A stretch of 64,000 bases of DNA from Jeotgalibacillus marinus. GTDB lineage: Bacteria > Bacillota > Bacilli > Bacillales > Jeotgalibacillaceae. Numbering within the stretch: the first letter of the stretch is position 1; each line of letters starts with the position of its first letter. The stretch is taken from positions 389,407-453,406 of the forward strand of contig NZ_JBFMIA010000002.1 of assembly GCF_040801915.1 (NCBI RefSeq). The letters are read 5' to 3'. This document shows, one piece after another, positions 22,040-30,864 of this stretch. The notes under the pieces are model-generated. The model saw nothing but the letters and a program-made list of their open reading frames with translations. It was not told the origin of the DNA and made no database searches. Made by a program: the position numbers and the translations under genes.

Positions 22040-22402
22040 TCGTTACTCCTCCCACACACCATAAATGTATGTTTGTTTATTAGCACAATCCTTGTCTATT
22101 GAAAGTACAAGGTCATGTTCTGCATTTTTTACGCCATCCAAATGTACCATACGTTTTTGCTAAAATAAGACTCGTTGTACAACTGTAAAAGAATTGTAGT
22201 ATTATGGGATTTTGTTGGAAAAAACGGAAAGAGATTGTTGATAAAAGGAGGTCTGGGTTGATTAATTTTGGTAGTAGTTTGTGAAGATTCAGAGGTGCTA
22301 GTGGGATATTGTCATCTTGTTGTCATGTTTCTGTTACATCAATAGGAAGTATCCTTATTTTTTGCATAAAAAAAGATACGCCGCAATTGCAACATATCTT
22401 GA
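22040..22402. other. Intergenic region upstream of the M23 gene
   Basis: I see no gene here. It should contain the promoter of the minus-strand M23 gene. A short TTGTACAAC palindrome at about 22174 was noted but not assigned. Confidence 0.4.
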
Positions 22403-22475
22403 TGGCTTTGGACGGAATCGAACCGCCGACACATGGATTTTCAGTCCATTGCTCTACCAACTGAGCTACAAAGCC
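22403..22475 (-). tRNA. tRNA-Phe (GAA)
   Basis: On the minus strand a 73-nt cloverleaf: acceptor GGCTTTG paired with CAAAGCC, D-arm GCTC-AGTTGGTA-GAGC, anticodon stem ATGGA/TCCAT around loop CTGAAAA (anticodon GAA), T-arm with GGTTCGATTCC, discriminator A. The CCA end is not encoded (TCA follows). Confidence 0.95.
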
Positions 22476-22488
22476 TTGATATTCGGCC

Positions 22489-22602
22489 TATGATAAGCGG
22501 CGAATCTCTTCGTCAGTTTCATCTCTTCACATCCTCACGCACACTAGTGCGCTCCGGTGTTCATCAATTCACTTCCTTGACATTCTTGCTTCTCATAACC
22601 CT
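22489..22602. repeat. Intergenic repeat copy 1
   Basis: A 114-bp block starting TATGATAAGCGGCGAATCTC. It contains an internal dyad around CACTAGTG. It is identical to 22633-22745 apart from one deleted base. Confidence 0.9.
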
Positions 22603-22632
22603 CAAAAATAAACTTGGCAAAACTGATCGGCT

Positions 22633-22745
22633 TATGATAAGCGGCGAATCTCTTCGTCAGTTTCATCTCTTCACATCCTCACGCAACTAGTGCGCTCCGG
22701 TGTTCATCAATTCACTTCCTTGACATTCTTGCTTCTCATAACCCT
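22633..22745. repeat. Intergenic repeat copy 2
   Basis: A 113-bp direct copy of 22489-22602, 30 bp downstream, lacking one base in the CGCACACTAG segment. Both lie between tRNA-Glu and tRNA-Phe. Confidence 0.9.
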
Positions 22746-22783
22746 TAAAGATCATTTGGAAATTACATATTGCACAATTAAAA

Positions 22784-22858
22784 TGGTGACCCGTACGGGA
22801 TTCGAACCCGTGTTACCGCCGTGAAAGGGCGGTGTCTTAACCGCTTGACCAACGGGCC
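22784..22858 (-). tRNA. tRNA-Glu (TTC)
   Basis: On the minus strand a 75-nt cloverleaf starting GGCCCGTTGGTCAAGCGG. The anticodon stem CCGCC/GGCGG encloses CTTTCAC (anticodon TTC), the T-loop GGTTCGAATCC is present, and the 3' end is GGGTCACCA with CCA encoded. It lies upstream of tRNA-Phe in the same direction and is probably co-transcribed with it through the repeat region. Confidence 0.96.
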
Positions 22859-23122
22859 GTTTTGAAACACTTATGTAACAACGAGTCTAAATATATCATA
22901 ATTCTTTTTACTATGACAATCTTTTTTTGAAAAAATGTCGAAAAAACAAGAAAAATAATATCGCTTCATTATTTACTAACTAGATTTGGTATAAAACCAC
23001 ATAAAATAAATGGAATTAATTAAAAAATGATAAATAAGATAATGTTAGATCAACTGCGTTTAATGGAAGTGAAGTGCTATTCAATGAATACCACCTTCGT
23101 ATAACAAACCCGATACCTTCCT
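22859..23122. other. Intergenic, AT-rich
   Basis: No gene, RNA or repeat seen. It should hold the promoter of the tRNA-Glu/Phe unit on the minus strand. Confidence 0.4.
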
Positions 23123-23160
23123 AAAACGCTTGGATAAAAGTACTTATCCAAGCGTTTTTG
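23123..23160 (-). terminator. Terminator of the MFS transporter gene
   Basis: AAAACGCTTGGATAA pairs with TTATCCAAGCGTTTT, a 15-bp perfect stem with a 7-nt loop and A/T flanks. It works in both directions. Confidence 0.9.
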
Positions 23161-23181
23161 ACTTTTATCGTTCAATTACTC

Positions 23182-24396
23182 CTATGATTTATCAAGGAGA
23201 GACTCAGAAAATTGATGATGATGCACTGCAACATATATCGCTGCAACGAGTAGCAATAGCCCTGAAATCAAAAAGGCAATTCTTACACCCAAAATTTCTG
23301 CGACTCCACCGAAGAAGAGTGAAGATACACCAAATACTAGTGCAATCAACGCTCCTTGAGCAGCGTATATTTTAGGCAATTCTTCTGCTGTCGCACCTTT
23401 TTGAAGATACGTATTGACTGCAACCCCTTTTATTTGATCAAAGATACCGTTCAGCACGGCAAAACCTAGAGAGAACCAAGCGATCGTGTTAAAACCAAAT
23501 AGAAGTGTGACGATACTAGTGCCAAATGAAAAGATGATCAGAAGTTTTTTCAAATGGAGTTCAATTGAATTTGCAAATCGAGAGCAAATAACACCCCCTA
23601 CAACCATTCCAACAAAGAATGAAGTGTTGACGTAACCCCACCAAGCTTCGGATTCTTGAAGTATTTCAGAAACAAAGACTAACAAGATTGATGCGATCCA
23701 CACTACATTTGCAAGTGCCTCAAAAAATATCACCACATGAATACTTCGAAACAATGGATTTTTCCAAATCGTATTCCATCCTTCTTTTATCGATTTCCCC
23801 ACTCTACCTGCTACTTTTTCTACGTGAAACGGGCTAGGATCGACAAGCTTAACTAGCAGTAGGATCGAAAGAACAAATAGTACAAAGGTCAACCATATCA
23901 CCTGTTGTCCGCCAATTAACACTACCATCACACCACCAAGTGCCCATCCGCCTATTTGAATTGTATTGTTGACCACGGCGAAAAAACTATTGGCTTTGAC
24001 GAGTTCTGATTTTTCTACTAACCTTGGCAACATCGAGTGACTGGCGGGAAGTGCCCACCCATCTAAAAAAGCGATAACAAGGACAAACGCTAATACACCG
24101 ATGATATGCGGAACACCTTGGAGCATAATCATCAACAGAAGGAAAAAAAGAAAAATCGTTTTACTCACTTGCGAAAAAACGAGAAGTGATTTCAATCGAT
24201 ATTGATCAAGCAATAACGGAGCCATCACCCCACTGCTAAACCGGCCAAACATATTGATAAACGGAAAGAGTGCCAGTATAAATGGAGATTCTGACACTTC
24301 ATATAAAATCGAGATGAGCCCGACGATGTAAAGCACATCGCCTAAATTCGCCAGTGATTGGCCCATCATTAGAAAACGAAAGGATTGACTCTTCAT
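23182..24396 (-). CDS. MFS transporter
   Basis: 404 residues with about 10-12 hydrophobic segments and a central cytoplasmic loop (VDPSPFHVEKVAGRVGKSIKEGW), the two-bundle layout of the major facilitator superfamily, close to the MFS_3/enterobactin-exporter-like group. The substrate is unknown; drug or siderophore efflux is common in that group. The N-terminal MKSQSFRFLMMGQSLANLGD is typical for the family. Within about 260-440 bp upstream there is the remnant of a second MFS gene in the same orientation, so the locus has undergone transporter duplication or replacement. Confidence 0.88.
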   Translation of the reverse strand: MKSQSFRFLMMGQSLANLGDVLYIVGLISILYEVSESPFILALFPFINMFGRFSSGVMAPLLLDQYRLKSLLVFSQVSKTIFLFFLLLMIMLQGVPHIIGVLAFVLVIAFLDGWALPASHSMLPRLVEKSELVKANSFFAVVNNTIQIGGWALGGVMVVLIGGQQVIWLTFVLFVLSILLLVKLVDPSPFHVEKVAGRVGKSIKEGWNTIWKNPLFRSIHVVIFFEALANVVWIASILLVFVSEILQESEAWWGYVNTSFFVGMVVGGVICSRFANSIELHLKKLLIIFSFGTSIVTLLFGFNTIAWFSLGFAVLNGIFDQIKGVAVNTYLQKGATAEELPKIYAAQGALIALVFGVSSLFFGGVAEILGVRIAFLISGLLLLVAAIYVAVHHHQFSESLLDKS

Positions 24397-24535
24397 TTTT
24401 ACTACCCCATTTAAATCAATTTTTTTGATTGATTAAGGGTAGTTTCTACACTCGTTTGTGCCTCCTTACATTTATTATTTCACTCCATAATAAGGCAACG
24501 CTTTATTTAATTTCTTATGGTTAAAAGAGTAAAGA

Positions 24536-24630
24536 CTATTTACGAGTAATAGAACTAAGTGACTGATGTAACGCATCAATCCATTTAGCAAAGTCTAGTG
24601 CCTTTATGAATGTAAATCGCCCTAAAAGGG
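24536..24630 (-). pseudogene. Short open remnant, unidentified
   Basis: The minus strand reads ALLGRFTFIKALDFAKWIDA, then LHQSLSSITRK, and ends in TAG at 24536-24538. No start or RBS is present. It looks like the C-terminus of a lost gene, possibly of the decayed transporter locus immediately upstream, in another frame. I cannot assign a family. Confidence 0.3.
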
Positions 24631-24658
24631 CCACCAGCTAAAACATCATCTGGCGTAA

Positions 24659-24840
24659 TCACTCGTGGGTTTCTGTTGTTTTTAAATGAACCTTTAAACT
24701 TGAAAAACTTAAAAAAGACAGTAAAAATGTTAATACATCAATCCCTAATGTGACAGCCGCCCCAAATGTTGATAGGACTAAGCACAACAAAAGTGGTCCG
24801 AGCAGCGTACTGGCCGCATCTGCTCCTTCCGTATAATTAT
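24659..24840 (-). pseudogene. MFS transporter remnant
   Basis: The minus strand is open for about 60 codons: TEGADAASTLLGPLLLCLVL, STFGAAVTLGIDVLTFLLSF, LSFSSLKVHLK, then TGA at 24659-24661. The pattern of Gly/Pro in a helix (LLGPLL) followed by a short turn and a second helix beginning IDxLTFLLS is characteristic of transmembrane helices 5-6 of MFS exporters. No start, N-terminus or second half is present. Confidence 0.6.
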
Positions 24841-25072
24841 GTGCTCTTCAATTAAACGAGGTAACAAGCAATTAAAAGATATTTTAAAAACATCCCTGCG
24901 ATTTTAATCGAACAATTTCCATTCGATTTACACTGTTCGTCACTTCCCACATTTATTTTTGGTCAGGTGAATTTCAATTTTTATCCATTTTATAACATAC
25001 TTACTTTCGTGAGATATTTGCGAATCTCAAGGCAAGATGGAAGAATCCGTATTACAATAAGAATGATTTTTC

Positions 25073-25087
25073 TAATAATTATTATCA
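25073..25087. promoter_or_regulatory. Fur-box-like dyad
   Basis: TAATAATTATTATCA differs at one position from the 7-1-7 Fur consensus TGATAATNATTATCA. It lies 100 bp upstream of the K+ channel gene and about 230 bp upstream of the decayed minus-strand MFS remnant. The local sequence is AT-rich, so chance is possible. Confidence 0.35.
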
Positions 25088-25188
25088 TATTAACCTGTTT
25101 CATAAAAAACATCTAGTGATTTTCCAAATGTATCAATAAATCGTTTATACTATTCATTACAATCGATATAGCAAAGGAGGGATAGGAC

Positions 25189-26226
25189 ATGCACATATTT
25201 TTTAGATTATGGAAGCAGTTATCTCAGATGCATTTTCGTGTGATTGTTATTCTATCGATGATAATGATCTTATTTGGTACATTTTCTGTACATATGATTG
25301 AACCCGAAACGTTCCCGAATTTATTTGATAGTTTTTGGTGGACTATGACCACGTTAACAACCGTTGGTTACGGGGACTTTTTTCCAACGACAATAGGTGG
25401 TCGACTTGTCGGTATCTTCTTGTTCATTTTTGGAATTGGTTTAATTGGTGTTCTGATCGGAAAAATTGTTGAAGCTGCGAGTACCTATCAGCGGCTGAAG
25501 AAGGAGGGACGTCTTTTGTTTAGAAAAACAGATCATTTCGTTTATATTGGCTGGTCAAAAAAAACAGAACAAGCGATGATAGAGGTTTTTAATCATGACC
25601 CCAAAGCATCCATCGTGTTAATTGAAAGTATAAAAGAAGCACCTATTACACTTGATCAAGTTCATTTCATTCAAGGAGATCCGACCGATGAGAAAACATT
25701 ATTGAAGGCAAATATTCTTGAATCACAACGTGTAGCGATTTTTTCAGATCCGGTAATAGAGGAGCCAGTGTTAAAAGACGGGAAAAGTCTTTTAATCGCG
25801 TCAGCTGTCGAGGCACTCTCTATCCAGCATAATGCAGACATTCAAACAGTTGTTGAAATTAGTGAAGAGCGGCACATTAAAAAATTCAATCATATACGTG
25901 TTGATGATTTTATATTATCTGATGACTCTGTCTCACTTTTAATGGCAAAAGCAACTCTTCAACCTGGAACAACAACAATATTTCGTCAACTTTTAAGTAA
26001 AAAGTTTGGTAATAACATTCACGTTATTAAAGCGTCTAAGTCTTGGAATACATACCGTGATGCTTCTCAAAAACTGTTAGATGATGGCGCGGTTTTAATT
26101 GCTGTAAATGAAGATATGGATTTCCGAGAATCTATTCGCAAGCCGCTCAATCAGGAAGACATGCTGTACGTTATCTGTCACGACTCAACCTTTGAAAAAT
26201 TAAAAGTGATTTATAAGACGGAATAA
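25189..26226 (+). CDS. Potassium channel with cytoplasmic RCK (TrkA-N) domain
   Basis: 345 residues: TM1 (about 17-36), pore helix and selectivity filter TVGYGD (58-63), TM2 (about 70-91), then an RCK/TrkA-N Rossmann domain (from about 115, HFVYIGWSK) and a C-terminal RCK part. The layout equals MthK and B. subtilis YugO, which releases K+ and is used in biofilm electrical signalling. The RBS AAAGGAGGG precedes the ATG. It is head-on to replication, and YitT follows 110 bp later with its own promoter-like -10, so the two may be separate units. c-di-AMP often regulates RCK channels; GdpP is encoded elsewhere in this window. Confidence 0.93.
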   Translation: MHIFFRLWKQLSQMHFRVIVILSMIMILFGTFSVHMIEPETFPNLFDSFWWTMTTLTTVGYGDFFPTTIGGRLVGIFLFIFGIGLIGVLIGKIVEAASTYQRLKKEGRLLFRKTDHFVYIGWSKKTEQAMIEVFNHDPKASIVLIESIKEAPITLDQVHFIQGDPTDEKTLLKANILESQRVAIFSDPVIEEPVLKDGKSLLIASAVEALSIQHNADIQTVVEISEERHIKKFNHIRVDDFILSDDSVSLLMAKATLQPGTTTIFRQLLSKKFGNNIHVIKASKSWNTYRDASQKLLDDGAVLIAVNEDMDFRESIRKPLNQEDMLYVICHDSTFEKLKVIYKTE

Positions 26227-26337
26227 TTTCCCGTTTTTTCTCCAACATAGACAGATGAACAGTTCGTTAAAGTGTATTCTGCTTTCTTTCCTAGTATAAT
26301 AGAAGGTAATTGAGAACGATTTATGGAGGGAAACACA

Positions 26338-27243
26338 TTGCCCAAAAAGAAAAAACCATCTAAAAGAAGAATACTCCCACTCACCCCACAACGAAATCAG
26401 CATAAAACATCTTCAATAAAAGTAATCATAAAACGAGCTTCATTCATTACTCTGGGTGCTATCCTAATGGCCATTGGTATCGAACTCTTCCTCGTACCAA
26501 ATCAAATTTTGGACGGAGGAATTGTCGGTATTTCCATTATTCTTTCATATTTGAGTGGTTGGAAGCTTGGATTCTTTATTTTCTTACTAAATATTCCTTT
26601 CTTTTTTTTAGGTTATAAACAAATTGGTAAAACCTTTGCACTATCTACGTTACTAGGCATCACCGTTTTATCTATAGCAACATTTTTATTGCATTCTTTT
26701 CCCCGCTTCACGGATGATCTTTTGTTAGCAACCGTATTTGGAGGTATTACTTTAGGAATTGGTGTTGGAATTGTGATTCGAAATGGAGGATCACTTGATG
26801 GTACCGAAATTTTAGCGATTCTATTTAATAAAAACAGTCCCTTCTCTGTTGGCGAAATTATTATGTTTTTTAACTTTTTTATCTTTATCTTGGCTGGTTT
26901 TGTCTTTGAATGGGACCGTGCAATGTACTCGGCAATGGCGTATTTTATCGCATTTAAAACCATCGATATTGTTATTCAAGGCATCGATGAGTCGAAGTCA
27001 GCTTGGATATATGAAGAAATCGGGAAGGCTATTATAGATCGATTAGGCCGTGGCGTTACTTATTTAAACGGAGAAGGTGCATACACGGGATCCGATAAAA
27101 AAGTGATTTTCTGCGTTATTACGCGCTTGGAAGAAGCCAAACTAAAAAGCATTGTGGAAGACATCGATGCCACCGCTTTCCTTGCAGTCGGTAGCATCGC
27201 GGAAGTTCGCGGTGGTCGATTTAAGAAAACAGCAATCCACTAA
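26338..27243 (+). CDS. YitT-family membrane protein (DUF161 + DUF2179)
   Basis: 301 residues from a TTG at 26338, preceded by GGAGGG at a 7-base spacing; the ATG at 26323 overlaps that RBS and is unlikely to be used. A basic N-terminal tail is followed by five to six membrane helices (about 30-215), including the conserved LVPNQILDGGIVGISII and IRNGGSLDGTEILAI, then a cytoplasmic DUF2179 domain (about 220-295) with GEGAYTGSDKKVIFCVI. Function is unknown; B. subtilis has several paralogues. A TATAAT lies at 26295-26300, and a strong terminator follows. Confidence 0.9.
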   Translation: MPKKKKPSKRRILPLTPQRNQHKTSSIKVIIKRASFITLGAILMAIGIELFLVPNQILDGGIVGISIILSYLSGWKLGFFIFLLNIPFFFLGYKQIGKTFALSTLLGITVLSIATFLLHSFPRFTDDLLLATVFGGITLGIGVGIVIRNGGSLDGTEILAILFNKNSPFSVGEIIMFFNFFIFILAGFVFEWDRAMYSAMAYFIAFKTIDIVIQGIDESKSAWIYEEIGKAIIDRLGRGVTYLNGEGAYTGSDKKVIFCVITRLEEAKLKSIVEDIDATAFLAVGSIAEVRGGRFKKTAIH

Positions 27244-27279
27244 ACTTTCTTAAAAATAATCATTGTCTGATGGGCAGAG

Positions 27280-27330
27280 AAAAAAGGTTCGGCTACCACT
27301 CCTTTTGGAGTAGGAGCCGAACCTTTTTTT
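27280..27330. terminator. Strong bidirectional terminator after yitT
   Basis: AAAAAGGTTCGGCT pairs with AGCCGAACCTTTTT (with small internal bulges and a second short stem), ending in seven T. Confidence 0.9.
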
Positions 27331-27380
27331 ATTTAGTTTATTATTGTGAATTGTTATTAACTTGCTGGATCTCAAAAACA

Positions 27381-27414
27381 AAAAAATCAGACCAACGTAA
27401 ACGCTGATCTGGTT
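27381..27414 (-). terminator. Terminator of purA
   Basis: On the minus strand ACCAGATCA, a 10-nt loop and TGGTCTGAT are followed by six T, located 15 bp past the purA stop. The stem contains one wobble pair and one mismatch. Confidence 0.6.
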
Positions 27415-27428
27415 CATTCATACACTTA

Positions 27429-28715
27429 TTAACGCCAAACACTGCTAATAACGTTTGTTTGCGTGCGGTCAGGTCCTACTGAGAAAATAGACAATGGAAT
27501 ACCTGTCAGTTGTGACACACGTTCAAGGTAGTGACGCGCGTTTTCAGGCAGCTCATCTAGTGTACGGCAGCCTGTAACATCCTCTTCCCAACCTGGTAAC
27601 TCTTCATAAACTGGCTCACATTTAGCAAGTGTACGAAGGTTTGCTGGGTATTCTGTGATGATCTCGTCGTCTAAACGATAAGCGGTACAAATTTTCAACG
27701 TTGGAATGCCTGTTAAAACGTCGATTGAATTTAATGAAAGGTCGGTTAAACCACTTACGCGACGCGCATGGCGCACAACGACACTATCAAACCAGCCAAC
27801 ACGGCGTGGACGACCTGTTGTTGTGCCATATTCACGGCCAACTTCACGGATTTTTTGCCCAATTTCATCGTTAAGCTCTGTTGGGAATGGACCATCTCCA
27901 ACACGAGTTGTATAAGCTTTTGAAACACCTACTACGTGATTAATTTTTGACGGACCAACACCAGAACCGATCGTTACGCCACCCGCAACTGGGTTTGACG
28001 ATGTTACAAACGGATATGTACCTTGGTCGATGTCTAGCATAACGCCTTGTGCGCCTTCAAACAATACACGACGGGCCTCATCTAAAGCGTCATTTAACAC
28101 GACTGATGTATCGCATACATATTTCGCAACCTGCTGGCCATACTCGTAATATTCTTCAAAAATATCTTCCATTTTAAAGCCCTCTACTTCATAAAAACGT
28201 TCAAGCATACGATTTTTTTCAACTAAGTTATTCGTTAACTTTTCTTCAAACGTTTCACGATCTAAAAGGTCTGCCATACGAATACCCATACGAGCAGCCT
28301 TGTCCATGTAAGCTGGACCAATGCCTTTTTTCGTTGTTCCGATTTTGTTATCACCTTTACGTTCTTCTTCCACTTCATCTAGCTTTAAGTGGTAAGGCAA
28401 GATAACATGTGCGCGGTTACTAATACGCAAGTTTTCTGTAGACACGCCGCGATCATGCAAATACTTAAGCTCTGCTACTAGCGCTTTTGGATCGATCACC
28501 ATGCCATTTCCGATCACTGAAATTTTATCTTTATAAAAAATACCTGATGGAATTAAATGAAGCTTATACGTTTCACCGTCAAATTTAATTGTGTGTCCTG
28601 CGTTATTACCGCCTTGGTAACGCGCAATTACTTCTGCATGTTCCGAGAGAAAGTCTGTAATCTTACCTTTCCCCTCGTCTCCCCACTGTGTGCCCACAAC
28701 TACGACTGAAGACAT
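27429..28715 (-). CDS. purA: Adenylosuccinate synthetase
   Basis: 428 residues from the ATG at 28715 (GGAGG eight bases upstream; a GTG three codons earlier overlaps the RBS). It catalyses the GTP-dependent condensation of IMP and aspartate in AMP synthesis. The signature loop GTQWGDEGKGK lies near the N-terminus, followed by the conserved GGNNAGHT, GIGPAY and TTTGRPRR blocks. It is monocistronic, as in B. subtilis, where it also neighbours dnaC. A PurR operator was looked for upstream without a confident result. Confidence 0.97.
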   Translation of the reverse strand: MSSVVVVGTQWGDEGKGKITDFLSEHAEVIARYQGGNNAGHTIKFDGETYKLHLIPSGIFYKDKISVIGNGMVIDPKALVAELKYLHDRGVSTENLRISNRAHVILPYHLKLDEVEEERKGDNKIGTTKKGIGPAYMDKAARMGIRMADLLDRETFEEKLTNNLVEKNRMLERFYEVEGFKMEDIFEEYYEYGQQVAKYVCDTSVVLNDALDEARRVLFEGAQGVMLDIDQGTYPFVTSSNPVAGGVTIGSGVGPSKINHVVGVSKAYTTRVGDGPFPTELNDEIGQKIREVGREYGTTTGRPRRVGWFDSVVVRHARRVSGLTDLSLNSIDVLTGIPTLKICTAYRLDDEIITEYPANLRTLAKCEPVYEELPGWEEDVTGCRTLDELPENARHYLERVSQLTGIPLSIFSVGPDRTQTNVISSVWR

Positions 28716-28901
28716 GAAATGCACCTCCGTTAGGCTAACTACACCCTATTTTTCAAACAAGATTAGTGTATCAATGTCTTGTGCCCTCGTCAACCAAAAG
28801 ACGAACATTAAGGAGATAATATTATAATATATTCGTATAATAAGATAAAAAAGTACTTTCATTCATTAAATGGGACGATCCACATCAACGTTTCTATAAA
28901 A

Positions 28902-28938
28902 AAACGAGCGAACAGCATGCAAAGCTGTTCGCTCGTTT
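28902..28938 (-). terminator. Terminator of dnaC
   Basis: AAACGAGCGAACAGC pairs with GCTGTTCGCTCGTTT around ATGCAAA, a perfect 15-bp stem that reaches the dnaC stop codon. On the minus strand it is followed by TTTTT. Confidence 0.9.
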
Positions 28939-30301
28939 ACGCACCAGGCGGCATACCTGAGTCCTCAAGGCGCCGTTCAAGGTTGACGAATTTATTGTAT
29001 TCTTTAATGAAGGCTAGAGAGACGGTTCCTACAGGACCATTACGCTGTTTGGCAATGATAATTTCAATTGTATTTTGATTTTCACTTTCTTTATCGTAAT
29101 AATCATCCCGGTAAAGGAAAGCTACGATATCGGCATCTTGCTCAATACTTCCTGATTCACGTAAATCGGACATCATTGGACGCTTGTCCTGTCGCGTTTC
29201 AACTCCACGGGAAAGCTGAGATAAAGCGATGACTGGTAGTTCGAGCTCACGAGCCAATCCTTTTAGTGAACGAGAAATTTCGGAAACTTCCTGCTGACGG
29301 TTTTCTCCTGGTTTTCCGTTACCATGAATGAGCTGCATATAATCAATTAAAATCATACCTAATCCGTGCTCTTGCTTTAAACGCCGGCATTTCGCTCGGA
29401 TATCCTGTACGCGAACGCCAGGAGTATCATCAATGTAAATTCCTGCATTCGAAAGACTTCCCATTGCCATGGTCAGTTTACGCCAGTCTTCATCCGTTAA
29501 AGCACCTGTACGAAGATTTTGTGCGTTAATATTGCCTTCTGCACATAGCATACGCATGACGAGTTGCTCTGCCCCCATCTCTAAGCTAAAGATGGCAACA
29601 TTCTCACCTGTTTTGGTAGCAACATTTTGAGCAATATTAAGGGCGAACGCGGTTTTACCAACCGACGGACGTGCAGCAACAATAATTAAATCGTTACGCT
29701 GAAAGCCCGCAGTCATACGATCTAGCTCATTAAAGCCAGTTGCGATACCCGTCACATCACCTTTTTGGCTATTTAACATTTCGATATTATCGTATGTTCG
29801 AACGAGCACATCTTTCATCGAATGGAAGGCACTCGTATTTTTACGATTGGCCACTTCCATGATGTTTCGTTCTGCTTCACCAAGTAGATTTTCAACTTCA
29901 TCTTCTCTTGCATAGCCATCTTGAGCAATGGTCGTTGCCGTACGAATTAAGCGTCTCAGCAAGGACTTTTCCTCTACAATACGTGCATAGTATTCAAGAT
30001 TGGCTGCAGTCGGAACAGAAGCTGCTAGGTCGCTTAAATAAGATACGCCGCCCACATCTTCTAATTCTTTTAATGCGGCAAGTTCCTCTGTCACAGTGAT
30101 TAAATCAATCGCACTTCCTTTATCACTAAGGCGCATCATAATTTCAAAAATCTTTTGATGCGAGCTACGATAAAAATCATCTGGCATTAAAATTTCAGCA
30201 GCTGAAATCAAAACTTGAGGTTCTAAAAAAATCGCACCAATAACAGCCTGCTCTGCTTCTATATTTTGAGGCGGAATGCGATCCGCAAATTGTTCACTCA
30301 T
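28937..30301 (-). CDS. dnaC: Replicative DNA helicase (DnaB family; DnaC in Bacillus)
   Basis: 454 residues. The N-terminal helicase domain (about 10-110, PPQNIEAEQAVIGAIF) binds primase; a linker follows. The RecA-like C-terminal domain carries Walker A ARPSVGKT (210-217), Walker B ILIDYMQLI and SQLSRGVE. It is the ring helicase of the replication fork, loaded by DnaB/DnaD/DnaI in Bacillus. GGGAGGAA precedes the ATG. It is separated from rplI by a terminator although the two genes are adjacent in many Bacillaceae. Confidence 0.97.
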   Translation of the reverse strand: MSEQFADRIPPQNIEAEQAVIGAIFLEPQVLISAAEILMPDDFYRSSHQKIFEIMMRLSDKGSAIDLITVTEELAALKELEDVGGVSYLSDLAASVPTAANLEYYARIVEEKSLLRRLIRTATTIAQDGYAREDEVENLLGEAERNIMEVANRKNTSAFHSMKDVLVRTYDNIEMLNSQKGDVTGIATGFNELDRMTAGFQRNDLIIVAARPSVGKTAFALNIAQNVATKTGENVAIFSLEMGAEQLVMRMLCAEGNINAQNLRTGALTDEDWRKLTMAMGSLSNAGIYIDDTPGVRVQDIRAKCRRLKQEHGLGMILIDYMQLIHGNGKPGENRQQEVSEISRSLKGLARELELPVIALSQLSRGVETRQDKRPMMSDLRESGSIEQDADIVAFLYRDDYYDKESENQNTIEIIIAKQRNGPVGTVSLAFIKEYNKFVNLERRLEDSGMPPGA

Positions 30302-30343
30302 TGTCGTTATTCCTCCCTCTTCTCTTTAAAAGGGTTTTGATCG

Positions 30344-30378
30344 AAAAAAAATGTGATCTCACATGATCACATTTTTTT
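30344..30378. terminator. Terminator of rplI (bidirectional)
   Basis: AAAAAATGTGATC and GATCACATTTTTT form a 13-bp perfect stem around a 6-nt loop. Confidence 0.9.
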
Positions 30379-30417
30379 CTAGTATAGCATGAAAAGGACC
30401 TCATTTGACCCTTCTCC

Positions 30418-30864
30418 TTATCTTTCCTCGGCTACATGAATTTTCATCGTTGCAGTCACTTCGTGGTGCAACTTAACTGGCACGTTTGTGACACCAAGTA
30501 CGCGGATCGCATCGCTCATTTCGATTTTACGTTTGTCGATTTTGATTTTGTGACGCTTTTTAAGTTCTTCAGCGATTTGTTTAGACGTGATCGAACCAAA
30601 TAAACGACCGCCTTCACCTGATTTTGCGGAAAGCTCAACGGTCAAAGCTTCAATTGTTTGTTGAAGATCCTTGGCATCTTGAAGCTCACTTTCAGCCGCT
30701 TTTTCTTTTTTCTTTTTTTGTGCATCAAGATGATTGACGTTCCCAGCACTCGCTTCCACCGCTAAGTTGTTTTTCAACAAATAGTTGGCGTATCCGTCTG
30801 CTACATTTTTTATGTCACCTTTTTTACCCTTACCTTTTACATCGCTTAAAAAAATTACTTTCAT
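30418..30864 (-). CDS. rplI: 50S ribosomal protein L9
   Basis: 148 residues: the N-terminal domain with MKVIFLSDVKGKGKKGDIKNVADGYANYLL, a long helix (about 41-75, Lys/Glu-rich) and the C-terminal domain. It binds 23S rRNA domain V near L1. The ATG overlaps the stop of gdpP by 4 bp, so the two are translationally coupled, the usual Bacillus arrangement yybS-gdpP-rplI. Confidence 0.97.
   Translation of the reverse strand: MKVIFLSDVKGKGKKGDIKNVADGYANYLLKNNLAVEASAGNVNHLDAQKKKKEKAAESELQDAKDLQQTIEALTVELSAKSGEGGRLFGSITSKQIAEELKKRHKIKIDKRKIEMSDAIRVLGVTNVPVKLHHEVTATMKIHVAEER

Noticed and set aside
22165..22200. TTGTACAACTGTAAA considered as a WalR box for the M23 gene
   Set aside because: The two TGT(A/T)A(A/T/C) halves are separated by 2 rather than 5 bases.
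28800..28835. CGAAC and inverted ATTCG motifs upstream of purA, considered as PurR boxes
   Set aside because: Each half has at least two mismatches to the PurBox consensus and the spacing does not fit well.
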